Below, one piece after another: positions 1 to 5,857 of a stretch of DNA of 6,069 nt. This DNA comes from Clostridiales bacterium (GTDB lineage: Bacteria; Bacillota; Clostridia; Christensenellales; Aristaeellaceae): positions 1 through 6,069 of the forward strand of contig SFHK01000093.1 of assembly GCA_004556395.1 (NCBI GenBank), in the 5' to 3' direction. Both the position numbers and the translations under genes were made by a program. The notes below the pieces were generated by a model. The model was not told the DNA's origin, did no database searches, and saw only the letters and a list, made by a program, of their open reading frames with translations. Position 1 is the stretch's first letter, and every line of letters starts with the position of its first letter.

Positions 1-475
1 TCAAATCTACATGCAGCAGGTGCTGTCGTGGTTTGAAGACAAGGCCAGCGCCGAGACGGACAAGCTGACGAATCTGTACGCCGCCTTCGAGACGGGCGAC
101 GTGGATACAATCAAGGAAATCCTCGACGAGCAGCTTCTGGACACGGTGAGCTTTTACGATGCGCATGAATCGTTCTATCACGGTTTTCTGCTGGCGCTTT
201 TAAGCACCTGCGCGAGCTGGAACGTGTCTTCCAACATCGAAACCGGCCGTGGCCGCAGCGACATCCTTGTAAGTCGCAAGGACCGAAAGATCGGCTTCGT
301 GGTGGAAGTGAAGGATGTAAAAGACGAAGAAAAGCTGGATGCGGCGTGCGAAGCGGGCATGAAACAGATTGACGAAAAGGACTATACCGCGCTCCTTCGC
401 CGCTTCCGCGTGAAGGAAATCCGCAAATACGCCATTGCGTTCTGGGACAAGGAATGCCGCGTCGCGATGAAGTAG
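1..475 (+). CDS. C-terminal part of AAA-ATPase-like / PD-(D/E)XK nuclease family protein (DUF1703 type), 5' end outside the window
   Basis: The frame is open from the first full codon at base 2 (Q-I-Y-M...), so the ATG at 11 is internal and the true start lies upstream. The visible part matches the C-terminal PDDEXK_9 domain of the AAA-ATPase-like family. Counting from the Met at base 11, ESFYHGFLLALL spans 53-64, GRGRSDIL spans 79-86 (candidate catalytic D84), and VVEVK spans 97-101 (E99, K101, the E-x-K half of the nuclease core). The family hallmark KQI(D/E)EKDY follows at 118-125, then the terminal strand YAIAFWDKECRV. Full members run roughly 500-600 residues with an N-terminal ATPase-like domain not seen here. 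Their role is unproven; a nucleic-acid or selfish-element function is often assumed. The gene stops at a TAG (473-475) inside a tandem repeat. Without that stop the frame runs on to a TAA at 701-703, so the present C-terminus may be a shortened form. Confidence 0.85.
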   Translation, partial: QIYMQQVLSWFEDKASAETDKLTNLYAAFETGDVDTIKEILDEQLLDTVSFYDAHESFYHGFLLALLSTCASWNVSSNIETGRGRSDILVSRKDRKIGFVVEVKDVKDEEKLDAACEAGMKQIDEKDYTALLRRFRVKEIRKYAIAFWDKECRVAMK

Positions 476-682
476 TTCGAGGAAAAGGACGGCTTCGCCA
501 TTCTTCGCCGCTTCCGCTTGAAGAAAATCCGCAAATATGCCATTGCGTTCTGGGACAAGGAATGCCGCGTCGCGATGAAGTAGTTCGAGGGAAAGGACGG
601 CTTCGCCATTCTTCGCCGCTTCCGCTTGAAGGAAATCCGCAAATACGCCATTGCGTTCTGGGACAAGGAATGCCGCGTCGCG
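359..682 (+). repeat. Three tandem in-frame copies of a 108-bp (36-codon) unit
   Basis: The copies are 359-466, 467-574 and 575-682, each starting at an ATG, with a fourth ATG at 683 opening the terminal tail. The shared landmark GCCATTGCGTTCTGGGAC recurs at 431, 539 and 647, exactly 108 bases apart. Each copy encodes an EKD...LRRFR(V/L)K(E/K)IRKYAIAF block followed by the strand WDKECRVA. The last two thirds of copies 1 and 3 are nearly identical. Copies 2 and 3 share derived changes: CAG-ATT-GAC became TAG-TTC-GAG, and TAT-ACC-GCG-CTC became GGC-TTC-GCC-ATT. This suggests a first duplication, divergence, then a second duplication of the altered copy. Because 108 is divisible by three, all reading frames through the array repeat with a 36-residue period, which creates spurious long ORFs on both strands. 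Confidence 0.95.
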
Positions 683-703
683 ATGAAAGAAAGCAGGGGC
701 TAA
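476..703 (+). pseudogene. Amber-separated extra C-terminal repeats of the PD-(D/E)XK gene, ending in TAA
   Basis: This is the direct in-frame continuation of the partial gene past its TAG. It reads FEEKDGFAILRRFRLKKIRK and so on to AMK, then a second TAG (581-583), then a third copy ending VAMKESRG and TAA (701-703). No frameshift occurs across the two extra units; the only interruptions are the two TAG codons, each standing where the first copy has a CAG glutamine. The third copy carries the only end that does not look like a repeat junction, so KESRG-TAA is probably the original end of the gene. The simplest reading is unequal recombination followed by duplication of a nonsense-carrying copy. 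Amber read-through would give a protein 75 residues longer plus two inserted residues, but nothing else in the window supports suppression. Confidence 0.7.
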
Positions 704-1148
704 ATGCGGGCTCACAAAGAAGCTGCCAATCGGCATCGAGAGTTTCGAAGAGATGCGGAAGTGGGGCTTCTATTATGCCGACAAAACCGGCTTCATCATC
801 GAGCTTCTGGAAAACGGGGTGCAAGGTGAACGTCCTTTCGCGCCCGCGCCGGTTTGAAAAACGCCCAATCCGAGAATCGGCACTGACGAGCATCTCTTCG
901 ACGGGCTGAAGGTTTCCAAGGAAAAGGCGCTGTGCGAAAAACACATGGGCAATTCCCGGTGATTTTCATTTCCCTCAAAGACACACGGCGCGCTTCTGAA
1001 CACCTGCGCACAGCGGCAGGTGTCCTCGAATGCGGAAACCGGAAACGGCCGCTGCGGCCTCATCGTCGAGCGCGCCCCGCCGGACAGCGCCTGCGAAGCG
1101 GCGCCGAAACAGATCGAAGCCCGAGATGTCCCCGCACACCGAGCCCTG
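704..1148 (+). pseudogene. Decayed second copy of an AAA-ATPase-like / PD-(D/E)XK family gene
   Basis: An ATG at 704 directly follows the TAA at 701-703, with AGGGG five bases before it. From 717 one frame reads KKLPIGIESFEEMRKWGFYY then ADKTGFIIELLENG, the N-terminal signature of the family. A shift near 822 moves to KVNVLSRPRRF (820-855), the RPRRFGK(S/T) nucleotide-binding segment, here ending FEK instead of FGK. Another shift restores the first frame for IGTDEHLFDGLKVSKEKALC (876-935), and one more near 949 gives GQFPVIFISLKD. Sequence then jumps straight to LLNTCAQRQVSSNAETGNGR (993-1052), which matches LLSTCASWNVSSNIETGRGR of the intact copy, so the family's middle part (perhaps about 300 residues) is missing. 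The end reads GLIVERA then CEAAPKQIEARD. Compared with GFVVEVK and CEAGMKQIDEKD, the catalytic Asp region is deleted and the E-x-K lysine is lost. Several frameshifts, an internal deletion and lost catalytic residues leave no doubt that it is non-functional. Confidence 0.85.
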
Positions 1149-1157
1149 ATTTTACAG

Positions 1158-1183
1158 AAAGAACCCGCCGCGGCGGGTTCTTT
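1158..1183 (-). terminator. Perfect 26-nt palindromic terminator closing the leftward operon, probably bidirectional
   Basis: The arms AAAGAACCCGCC and GGCGGGTTCTTT flank a central GC, making the whole 26 nt self-complementary. It starts 6 bases after the TAA of the propeller gene on the minus strand, where it is followed by TTCTTTCTGT. Read on the plus strand it ends in TTCTTTCTCGT, so it could also stop transcription coming from the nuclease-like gene and its pseudogene. The U-tracts are imperfect, but the stem is long and GC-rich. Confidence 0.85.
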
Positions 1184-1189
1184 CTCGTA

Positions 1190-2776
1190 TTATAACTGCC
1201 AGTCGTTCACGTTCAGCTGTCCGGCGTCGTTCAGGCCGAAGGCCTGCACGCGGCCGTCTTCCAGCAGGATCACGTGGTGCGTGCCGCTGGAGGCGATTTC
1301 GACGGCCTTGCCGTTGAGCTGGATGCCGGGATCGTCCGATGCGCGGAAGAAGTGCGTTCGGATTTCGCCGGCGTTTGTGACGGCCAGGATGCCGGTGGTG
1401 GAGGTTTCGACGTGCGCGATTTCCGTCCACACGGGCGCGCCGTCCCACGAGCACACCAGCGTGCCGTCCGGCTGCACGCCCGCCGCGCAGGGGCCGCACA
1501 CGGACAGCTGCGAAAGCAGCACGCCCGTCTTCATCTGCGCGCCCTTATGGGTGGACAGCATCATGCCCTGCCCGTACAGGCAGGCGGCGGAATAGGAGCC
1601 GCCGGATATCGACGTGACGTTATGCCAGTCGGCGACGTCCGAGTAGCCGTGCAGGCCGGTGGTTACGACGGTACCGTCGTTCTTCAGCCCCAGCGTGTCG
1701 TAGTCCGAGCAGGCGATCATCTTGATGTCCGTCCAGTCGGACACGTTCAGCTGCCCCCTCGAATTGTCGCCGGTAGCGAAAACCGTGCCGTCGGATTTCA
1801 GTCCCACGGTATGCCGCGCGCCCGCGGCCACCTGAATCACGCCCGACCACGAGGATACATCCGTCTGCCCATAGGTGTTATCGCCGACCGCGACGACCGT
1901 GCCGTCGGATTGCAAGCCCACGGTATGGCGGCTGCCCGCAGCGATGCGGCCGCCCTGCAGGCTCTTCTGCGCTTCCAGAACGGCCTGCGAATCCAGCTTC
2001 AGCTTTCGGATGCTTTCGGGATTGAGCGCGTCGCCGGACAGCAGCGCGTTCGCTTCGTTTTCGGAGCCGGTCACGTCCAGCGCTGCGCGGCGAATGTGCT
2101 CCTCCGCGCCGTCCACGCTCGTCAGAAGCCGGTGCGCGCCGGGCGTGTCGCCGTCCAGATACGCTTCGATGGCCAGCGCGCACACGCTGTCCACATAGCG
2201 CGACGCGGCGTCGCCCATGCCGGACAGCCGGTAGAACAGCCTCGACGCTTCCTCATAGTCCCCCTCGGCATACAGCGCCTCGGCCTTCTGATAGCGCGCC
2301 TCGGCGGTCAGCCGCGCGGTCTCCGCGTCGTCCGCCGCCGTCAGCGCAAGCAGCGCGAGCGCGTCGTCCATGCGGCCGCCTGCCAGCATGCGGGAAGCCA
2401 GCTTCTGCCGGAGCGTCTGCACGGTGCTTTCGTCCGCGCCGTCCTTTTCGGCGCCGTTCAGCTCCTCCACCGCGGCGTTGATCTCGCCGCCCGCGACCAT
2501 CTTCTTCAGCCGCGCCATGCGGATGCCCGGCCAGCACGCGCCCAAAATGGCGATCAGGATGATCAGCGCCACCATCGCCACCAGCGAATTGACCACCATC
2601 GTGCGGACCGGCGTGGTGCGATAGCGGTTCAGCCAGCCGTGCAGCTGTGAAAACGGCCGGAACGCCGCCTTCTTTTTTCTTCTTTTCCTCGAAACCGCCG
2701 GGCGCTGTCCGGCTTTCTTTCTCACGGCGGGCGCGCCCTTCCCCGCCGCCGGGCGGGATGAACGAGTGTTTTTCAT
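1190..2776 (-). CDS. Single-pass membrane protein with TPR-like helices and an extracytoplasmic seven-bladed RCC1-type beta-propeller
   Basis: The 528-residue product starts at the ATG at 2776, preceded by GAGGGGG eight bases upstream; an in-frame TTG at 2800 would overlap the previous gene and has no comparable site. Residues 1-58 are very basic (KRRKKK at 31-36) and should stay in the cytoplasm. Residues 60-79 form one membrane helix, placing the rest outside. Residues 85-270 are Ala-rich helices with a TPR-like stretch (ALYAEGDYEEASRLFYRL, 168-185). From 279 come RCC1-like blades with the pattern AAG-x-RHTVGL-x-SDGTV. They begin near 279, 317, 355, 391, 427, 459 and 496, and the last ends GLNDAGQLNVNDW. 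Blades 1, 2, 3 and 7 are canonical; 4 to 6 are degenerate and hold several Cys, including CGPC at 427-430. RCC1 propellers usually bind proteins or other ligands. As the last gene of an MBOAT/DHHW operon, it may recognise, scaffold or regulate the acylated surface polymer; that role is inferred only from context. Confidence 0.85.
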   Translation of the reverse strand: MKNTRSSRPAAGKGAPAVRKKAGQRPAVSRKRRKKKAAFRPFSQLHGWLNRYRTTPVRTMVVNSLVAMVALIILIAILGACWPGIRMARLKKMVAGGEINAAVEELNGAEKDGADESTVQTLRQKLASRMLAGGRMDDALALLALTAADDAETARLTAEARYQKAEALYAEGDYEEASRLFYRLSGMGDAASRYVDSVCALAIEAYLDGDTPGAHRLLTSVDGAEEHIRRAALDVTGSENEANALLSGDALNPESIRKLKLDSQAVLEAQKSLQGGRIAAGSRHTVGLQSDGTVVAVGDNTYGQTDVSSWSGVIQVAAGARHTVGLKSDGTVFATGDNSRGQLNVSDWTDIKMIACSDYDTLGLKNDGTVVTTGLHGYSDVADWHNVTSISGGSYSAACLYGQGMMLSTHKGAQMKTGVLLSQLSVCGPCAAGVQPDGTLVCSWDGAPVWTEIAHVETSTTGILAVTNAGEIRTHFFRASDDPGIQLNGKAVEIASSGTHHVILLEDGRVQAFGLNDAGQLNVNDWQL

Positions 2777-2784
2777 GCGCTGCG

Positions 2785-2791
2785 CCCCCTC
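2785..2791 (-). promoter_or_regulatory. Ribosome binding site of the propeller gene, overlapping the preceding stop
   Basis: GAGGGGG on the minus strand lies eight bases before the ATG at 2776 and overlaps the TGA (2792-2790) of the DHHW gene. It fixes the ATG as the start and suggests translational coupling. Confidence 0.75.
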
Positions 2792-4199
2792 ATTCCACAA
2801 GGTATTTCCGGAGATAGATCAGGGAATTGTTCTTGCGAAGGCCGTTGGCGGTGGACGTTACGATGTACACGTCGTCGATGCCGAAGTATTGCATCAGCTC
2901 GCCCATCGAGCCGCCCGCGAGCTTTTTATCGAAATCGCCCTTGCGGAAGTCCGCCATGTGCACCTCGTCGTAATACGGCAGCAGGTACGGCGCGAACGCG
3001 TTGCCGAACGAATCGCAGATCACCAGCGCCTTGCGGCCGGTATTGAACCCGGTGATGATTCGCCGCCACGGCTTGCGCGTGTTGTTCATAAACGTGCGGT
3101 AGGTGGGCACGGAGTAGTTCATCAGCGGAAGCTCCGTCTCGTTCGTGCGGTTGGTCACGATCAGGCTGCGCGCGGGCAGCAGCGGATACAGCGCGTTGAA
3201 GGTGTCGCGAACGCCCTTTTTCGTCCGCGCCTTGGAGCGAATCGCCTTGTAGTCGTATTCCTCATAGGGCACCACGGGCAGCCCCTGCGCCTTCATCATT
3301 TCCGAAGCCACGACATACGCGCCCTCGGCCGTCCAGTGGTGGTCGGTCTGGTAGAACATCTTCTCGCCCGCGGCGATGTGCGGCTCCAGAATCGCCATGC
3401 TGTTGAACACGTGAATGCGCGCTTCGTCGCCGATGCACTCCCGCAGCATCGTTTCCGCGCTCGAGCCCCAGCCGCAGTACGTACTCGGCTGATCCGTCCA
3501 GCGGTTGCCGATGGACGCCAGCGGCGCCTGCGTGAACAGAATCTGCCCGTCCGCCGGCAGGTAATCGAGCATCATGCGCAGCGTCTTTGCGTAGGTTTCC
3601 AGATTTTTCCGGGAAAAGGAATAAATCTTCTTTACGTCGCCGTCCGTCTGCTTCAGCCACAGATAGCTCGTGTTCCGGCTGATGATCTCGTCGCCGCCGA
3701 GCAGCGGCTCTTCTTCCATGTTTTCGTCCGGATCGTCCACCGCGTCCGCAGCCTGCGGCTCATCCTCGTGAACCGGCTCCTCCGGCGCGTCCGTCGCTGC
3801 AGGCGCCGCCGTCTCCGCCGGCGCGTCCGCAGCCGGCTTTTCCGCGGGATTCTCCCCGTCCGCCGCGCCCTCGGCCTGCAGGCGCCTGTCCATCTCCTCG
3901 GCCTTTTGAACGGCCTCCTCCTCCGCGGTAAGCACGGAGAATTTGTCCATCACCCGGTCGGTAAATTTCGTCACGCCTTCGCGCCCGAAGAACGCGTCGG
4001 AAAGAAAGTCCTCAAACCCGTTCATAAACGACGCGTCCGCCAGCGATTTCCCGCTCAGCGTCGGAAACGCCGCCAGCATGCGGTTTTCATCCTCGGATTC
4101 GCGGCTGTGCTTGTCGGTAGCCGCCAGAAGGAAAAAGCCCAGCACGGCCAGCAGCAGAATCCACCACAGCGCCGTCAGAAAGGAAAACTTGTTTTTCAT
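2790..4199 (-). CDS. DHHW-family (AlgJ/AlgX-like, SGNH-hydrolase-related) membrane-anchored O-acetylation protein
   Basis: The 469-residue protein starts at the ATG at 4199, with GAGGAGG five bases upstream; an upstream in-frame TTG at 4253 lies inside the MBOAT gene and is unlikely. Residues 8-26 form an N-terminal membrane anchor, so the domain acts outside the membrane. Family landmarks follow: ENRMLAAFP (38-46), GFEDFLSDAFFGRE (61-74), the signature DHHW at 286-289 in YQTDHHWTAEGAY, and CDSFGN at 395-400. By analogy with AlgX/AlgJ, D286 and H288 with S397 would be the catalytic Asp-His-Ser set that moves an acyl group from the MBOAT-delivered carrier to a glycan. Residues 92-168 are an unusual Glu/Ala/Pro-rich linker separating the N-terminal segment from the catalytic domain. 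The gene sits 10 bases after the MBOAT gene and 13 before the propeller gene. The family assignment is strong; the target polymer is unknown. Confidence 0.9.
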   Translation of the reverse strand: MKNKFSFLTALWWILLLAVLGFFLLAATDKHSRESEDENRMLAAFPTLSGKSLADASFMNGFEDFLSDAFFGREGVTKFTDRVMDKFSVLTAEEEAVQKAEEMDRRLQAEGAADGENPAEKPAADAPAETAAPAATDAPEEPVHEDEPQAADAVDDPDENMEEEPLLGGDEIISRNTSYLWLKQTDGDVKKIYSFSRKNLETYAKTLRMMLDYLPADGQILFTQAPLASIGNRWTDQPSTYCGWGSSAETMLRECIGDEARIHVFNSMAILEPHIAAGEKMFYQTDHHWTAEGAYVVASEMMKAQGLPVVPYEEYDYKAIRSKARTKKGVRDTFNALYPLLPARSLIVTNRTNETELPLMNYSVPTYRTFMNNTRKPWRRIITGFNTGRKALVICDSFGNAFAPYLLPYYDEVHMADFRKGDFDKKLAGGSMGELMQYFGIDDVYIVTSTANGLRKNNSLIYLRKYLVE

Positions 4200-4204
4200 A
4201 ACGG

Positions 4205-4211
4205 CCTCCTC
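4205..4211 (-). promoter_or_regulatory. Ribosome binding site of the DHHW gene, overlapping the MBOAT stop
   Basis: The minus strand reads TGAGGAGGCCGTTATG: GAGGAGG, five spacer bases, then the ATG at 4199. It shares bases with the TGA (4212-4210) of the MBOAT gene, which decides the DHHW start and points to translational coupling. Confidence 0.85.
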
Positions 4212-5670
4212 AGAACTGGAAGTAAATAAAGGGATTGTACGACTGCCCGACAAGGAACAGCACGGCCAGCGCGACGCACGCGCTCAGCGCCACGCTCTTC
4301 ACAATTTCAAACGCCTTCGACCCCAGAAGCCCGCGCCCCAGCCGGTTCAGCATCGGCGCGATGGGCATCGAACACACAAACGCCAGAAGCGGGAAGAACG
4401 AATACGTGCGAATCACAAGCCGCGACCGCGCGTCGATGAAGCCCGCGCTTCCCACGCCCAGCATCGCGGAAATGTGCCGCGTCACCAGCCCCATGTCGGT
4501 GTAATAGAAAATCACAAAGCTCACGACAATCAGAATCAGATTGATCGCCCAGCACGCAATCGCGGGCAGCTTCTCGCGCACCTTTCCCAGCGCAAACTTT
4601 TCCAGCAGCTGCAGGACACAGAAATACAGCCCCCACACGATGAAATTCCAGCTCGCGCCGTGCCACAGCCCCGTAAACGCCCACACGCACGTCGTCGCGA
4701 TCATCGTGGCAAGATTCCGGTAATACATGCGCCCGTGCCGCTCGCTCTTCTTCATCGAAAGGCGGCGCATGCCCCGGCTTCTCAGAATCGGATACAGCAG
4801 ATAATCGCGGAACCACATGCTCAGCGAGATATGCCAGCGGTGCCAGTACTCGCTCACGTCCTTCGCGATGAACGGATAATCAAAATTCTCCTTGTAGGTA
4901 AAGCCCAGTATCCGCCCGATGCCGATGGCCATGTCCGAATAGCCCGAAAAGTCAAAATACACCTGAAGCATGTACACGAACCCCGCGTACCACGCGCCGC
5001 CAAAGCTCATCGCCCCCGCGTCCGCCAACGGCAGGTCGCGCAGAATCAGCCCGCAGATGTTCGCGAAAATGACCTTCTTGCCCAACCCCACCACAAACCG
5101 CTGCATGCCGCGCGTGAAGTCCTTCGCGGTCGTTTTCCGGCTGCCGATCTGCTTCGCCACGTCCGAATACTGAACGATCGGCCCCGCGATCAGCTGCGGA
5201 AAACAGCTGACATATAAAAGCAGCCGCGCAAACGACCTCTGCGCCGGCGTCTCCCCGCGGTATACGTCCACCGTGTAGGAAATGATCTGAAACGTGTAAA
5301 ACGAAATGCCGATGGGCAGCTTCAGCCCCGCAACGCGCGCCTCCGCCCCGAAAAGCGAAAGGAACGAGTTCGCGAAAAACGCCGTGTACTTGAACACAAA
5401 TAAAAGCGCCCCGGCAAACCCCACGCCCGCGATCATCCATCCCCGCTTCGCCGCGTCCCCCCTGCACACGGAGATCATCCCCGCGCATACCCAGTTGACC
5501 AGCGTCGAAGCCAGCATCGCCACAATCCATATCGGCTCGCCCCAGGCGTAAAACACCAGCGACGCCGCCAGCAGCACCCCGTTGCGCCACCGAATGCTCC
5601 CCTTCACAAAATACAGCGCCAATACGATCGGGAAAAAACACGTCAGAAACGTAAGACTGGAAAAGACCAT
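4210..5670 (-). CDS. MBOAT-family membrane-bound O-acyltransferase (AlgI-like)
   Basis: The 486-residue protein has the normal length and order of bacterial MBOAT proteins of the alginate O-acetylase AlgI type. It begins MVFSSLTFLTCFFPIVLALY, a typical family N-terminus. Then come LPIGISFYTFQIISYTVDVY (118-137), FPQLIAGPIV (157-166), YFDFSGYSDMAIGIG (238-252), EYWHRWHISLS (274-284) and GLWHGASWNF (334-343), where H337 is the expected catalytic histidine. It ends NPFIYFQF, also typical. Many hydrophobic helices place it in the cytoplasmic membrane, where the family takes acyl groups from a cytoplasmic donor (acetyl-CoA in known cases) to the outer face. The ATG at 5670 is supported by GGAGAA seven bases upstream. 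As first gene of the operon, followed after 10 bases by a DHHW protein, it most likely supplies the acyl group for that partner. The polymer acylated cannot be told from sequence; relatives act on alginate, cell-wall or capsular glycans. Confidence 0.95.
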   Translation of the reverse strand: MVFSSLTFLTCFFPIVLALYFVKGSIRWRNGVLLAASLVFYAWGEPIWIVAMLASTLVNWVCAGMISVCRGDAAKRGWMIAGVGFAGALLFVFKYTAFFANSFLSLFGAEARVAGLKLPIGISFYTFQIISYTVDVYRGETPAQRSFARLLLYVSCFPQLIAGPIVQYSDVAKQIGSRKTTAKDFTRGMQRFVVGLGKKVIFANICGLILRDLPLADAGAMSFGGAWYAGFVYMLQVYFDFSGYSDMAIGIGRILGFTYKENFDYPFIAKDVSEYWHRWHISLSMWFRDYLLYPILRSRGMRRLSMKKSERHGRMYYRNLATMIATTCVWAFTGLWHGASWNFIVWGLYFCVLQLLEKFALGKVREKLPAIACWAINLILIVVSFVIFYYTDMGLVTRHISAMLGVGSAGFIDARSRLVIRTYSFFPLLAFVCSMPIAPMLNRLGRGLLGSKAFEIVKSVALSACVALAVLFLVGQSYNPFIYFQF

Positions 5671-5677
5671 CTGTCAC

Positions 5678-5683
5678 TTCTCC
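5678..5683 (-). promoter_or_regulatory. Ribosome binding site of the MBOAT gene
   Basis: GGAGAA on the minus strand stands seven bases before the ATG at 5670. With transcription predicted to start near 5697, the leader is only about 27 nt, leaving no room for a riboswitch. Confidence 0.7.
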
Positions 5684-5703
5684 GTTTGTAAGTATTCCGC
5701 CCT

Positions 5704-5732
5704 ATTGTACCAAAAAACCCTTTCTATGTAAA
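5704..5732 (-). promoter_or_regulatory. Sigma-70-type promoter of the MBOAT-DHHW-propeller operon
   Basis: On the minus strand TTTACA (5732-5727) and TACAAT (5709-5704) are separated by exactly 17 bases; each differs from consensus (TTGACA, TATAAT) at one position. Transcription should start near 5697. The region is notably AT-richer than its surroundings, with a T-run in the spacer. No clear operator palindrome is seen between the promoter and the start codon. Confidence 0.8.
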
Positions 5733-5774
5733 CCCCCGTTTCCGCTAATAAAATCCTTCCGCGCGCCAAACCAT

Positions 5775-5851
5775 CCCCCGGGAGAGCGCGAGAGGGCCAC
5801 ACCCTCTCGCACCCCGTCCCCGAGGGGATGTAGGGGAGCGGAGCGCCCCAC
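5775..5851. repeat. Hairpin-forming intergenic repeat, copy 1
   Basis: This GC-rich module starts CCCCCGGGAGAGCGCGAGAG and ends GGAGCGCCCCAC. It holds a 9-bp stem GCGAGAGGG (5788-5796) and CCCTCTCGC (5802-5810) around the loop CCACA. A second nested element pairs CCCC and TCCCC (5812-5821) with GGGGA and GGGG (5824-5836). Bases 5802-5851 are identical to 5954-6003 in copy 2. It lies about 43 bases upstream of the operon promoter's -35 box. No coding signal is seen. Confidence 0.9.
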
Positions 5852-5857
5852 GCCCGC

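Noticed and set aside
359..703. A CRISPR array or diversity-generating template repeat
   Set aside because: The units are directly adjacent coding copies with no spacers. No reverse transcriptase or cas gene is present, and the differences are not concentrated at adenines as in a diversity-generating element.
454..909. Plus-strand open frame reading MPRRDEVVRGKG repeats
   Set aside because: It is the wrong frame through the same repeat. Only its last part (KVNVLSRPRRF) is meaningful, and that belongs to the decayed paralogue.
111..944. Minus-strand open frame with a 36-residue repeat (SSRRGIPCPRTQW...)
   Set aside because: It is a shadow of the 108-bp plus-strand repeat and the pseudogene; the period is a multiple of three, so every frame repeats. 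No start site or family match is seen.
2766..4229. A 1.46-kb open frame on the plus strand opposite the DHHW gene, and similar long frames opposite the propeller (1274-2650) and MBOAT (3943-5217) genes
   Set aside because: They are Arg/His/Ala/Pro-rich with no recognisable domain. They arise because GC-rich third positions keep the antisense frame free of stops. The minus-strand genes have family matches, ribosome binding sites, a promoter and a terminator.
5671..5697. A riboswitch or attenuator in the operon leader
   Set aside because: The predicted leader is only about 27 nt long and contains just the ribosome binding site; the hairpin repeats lie upstream of the promoter.
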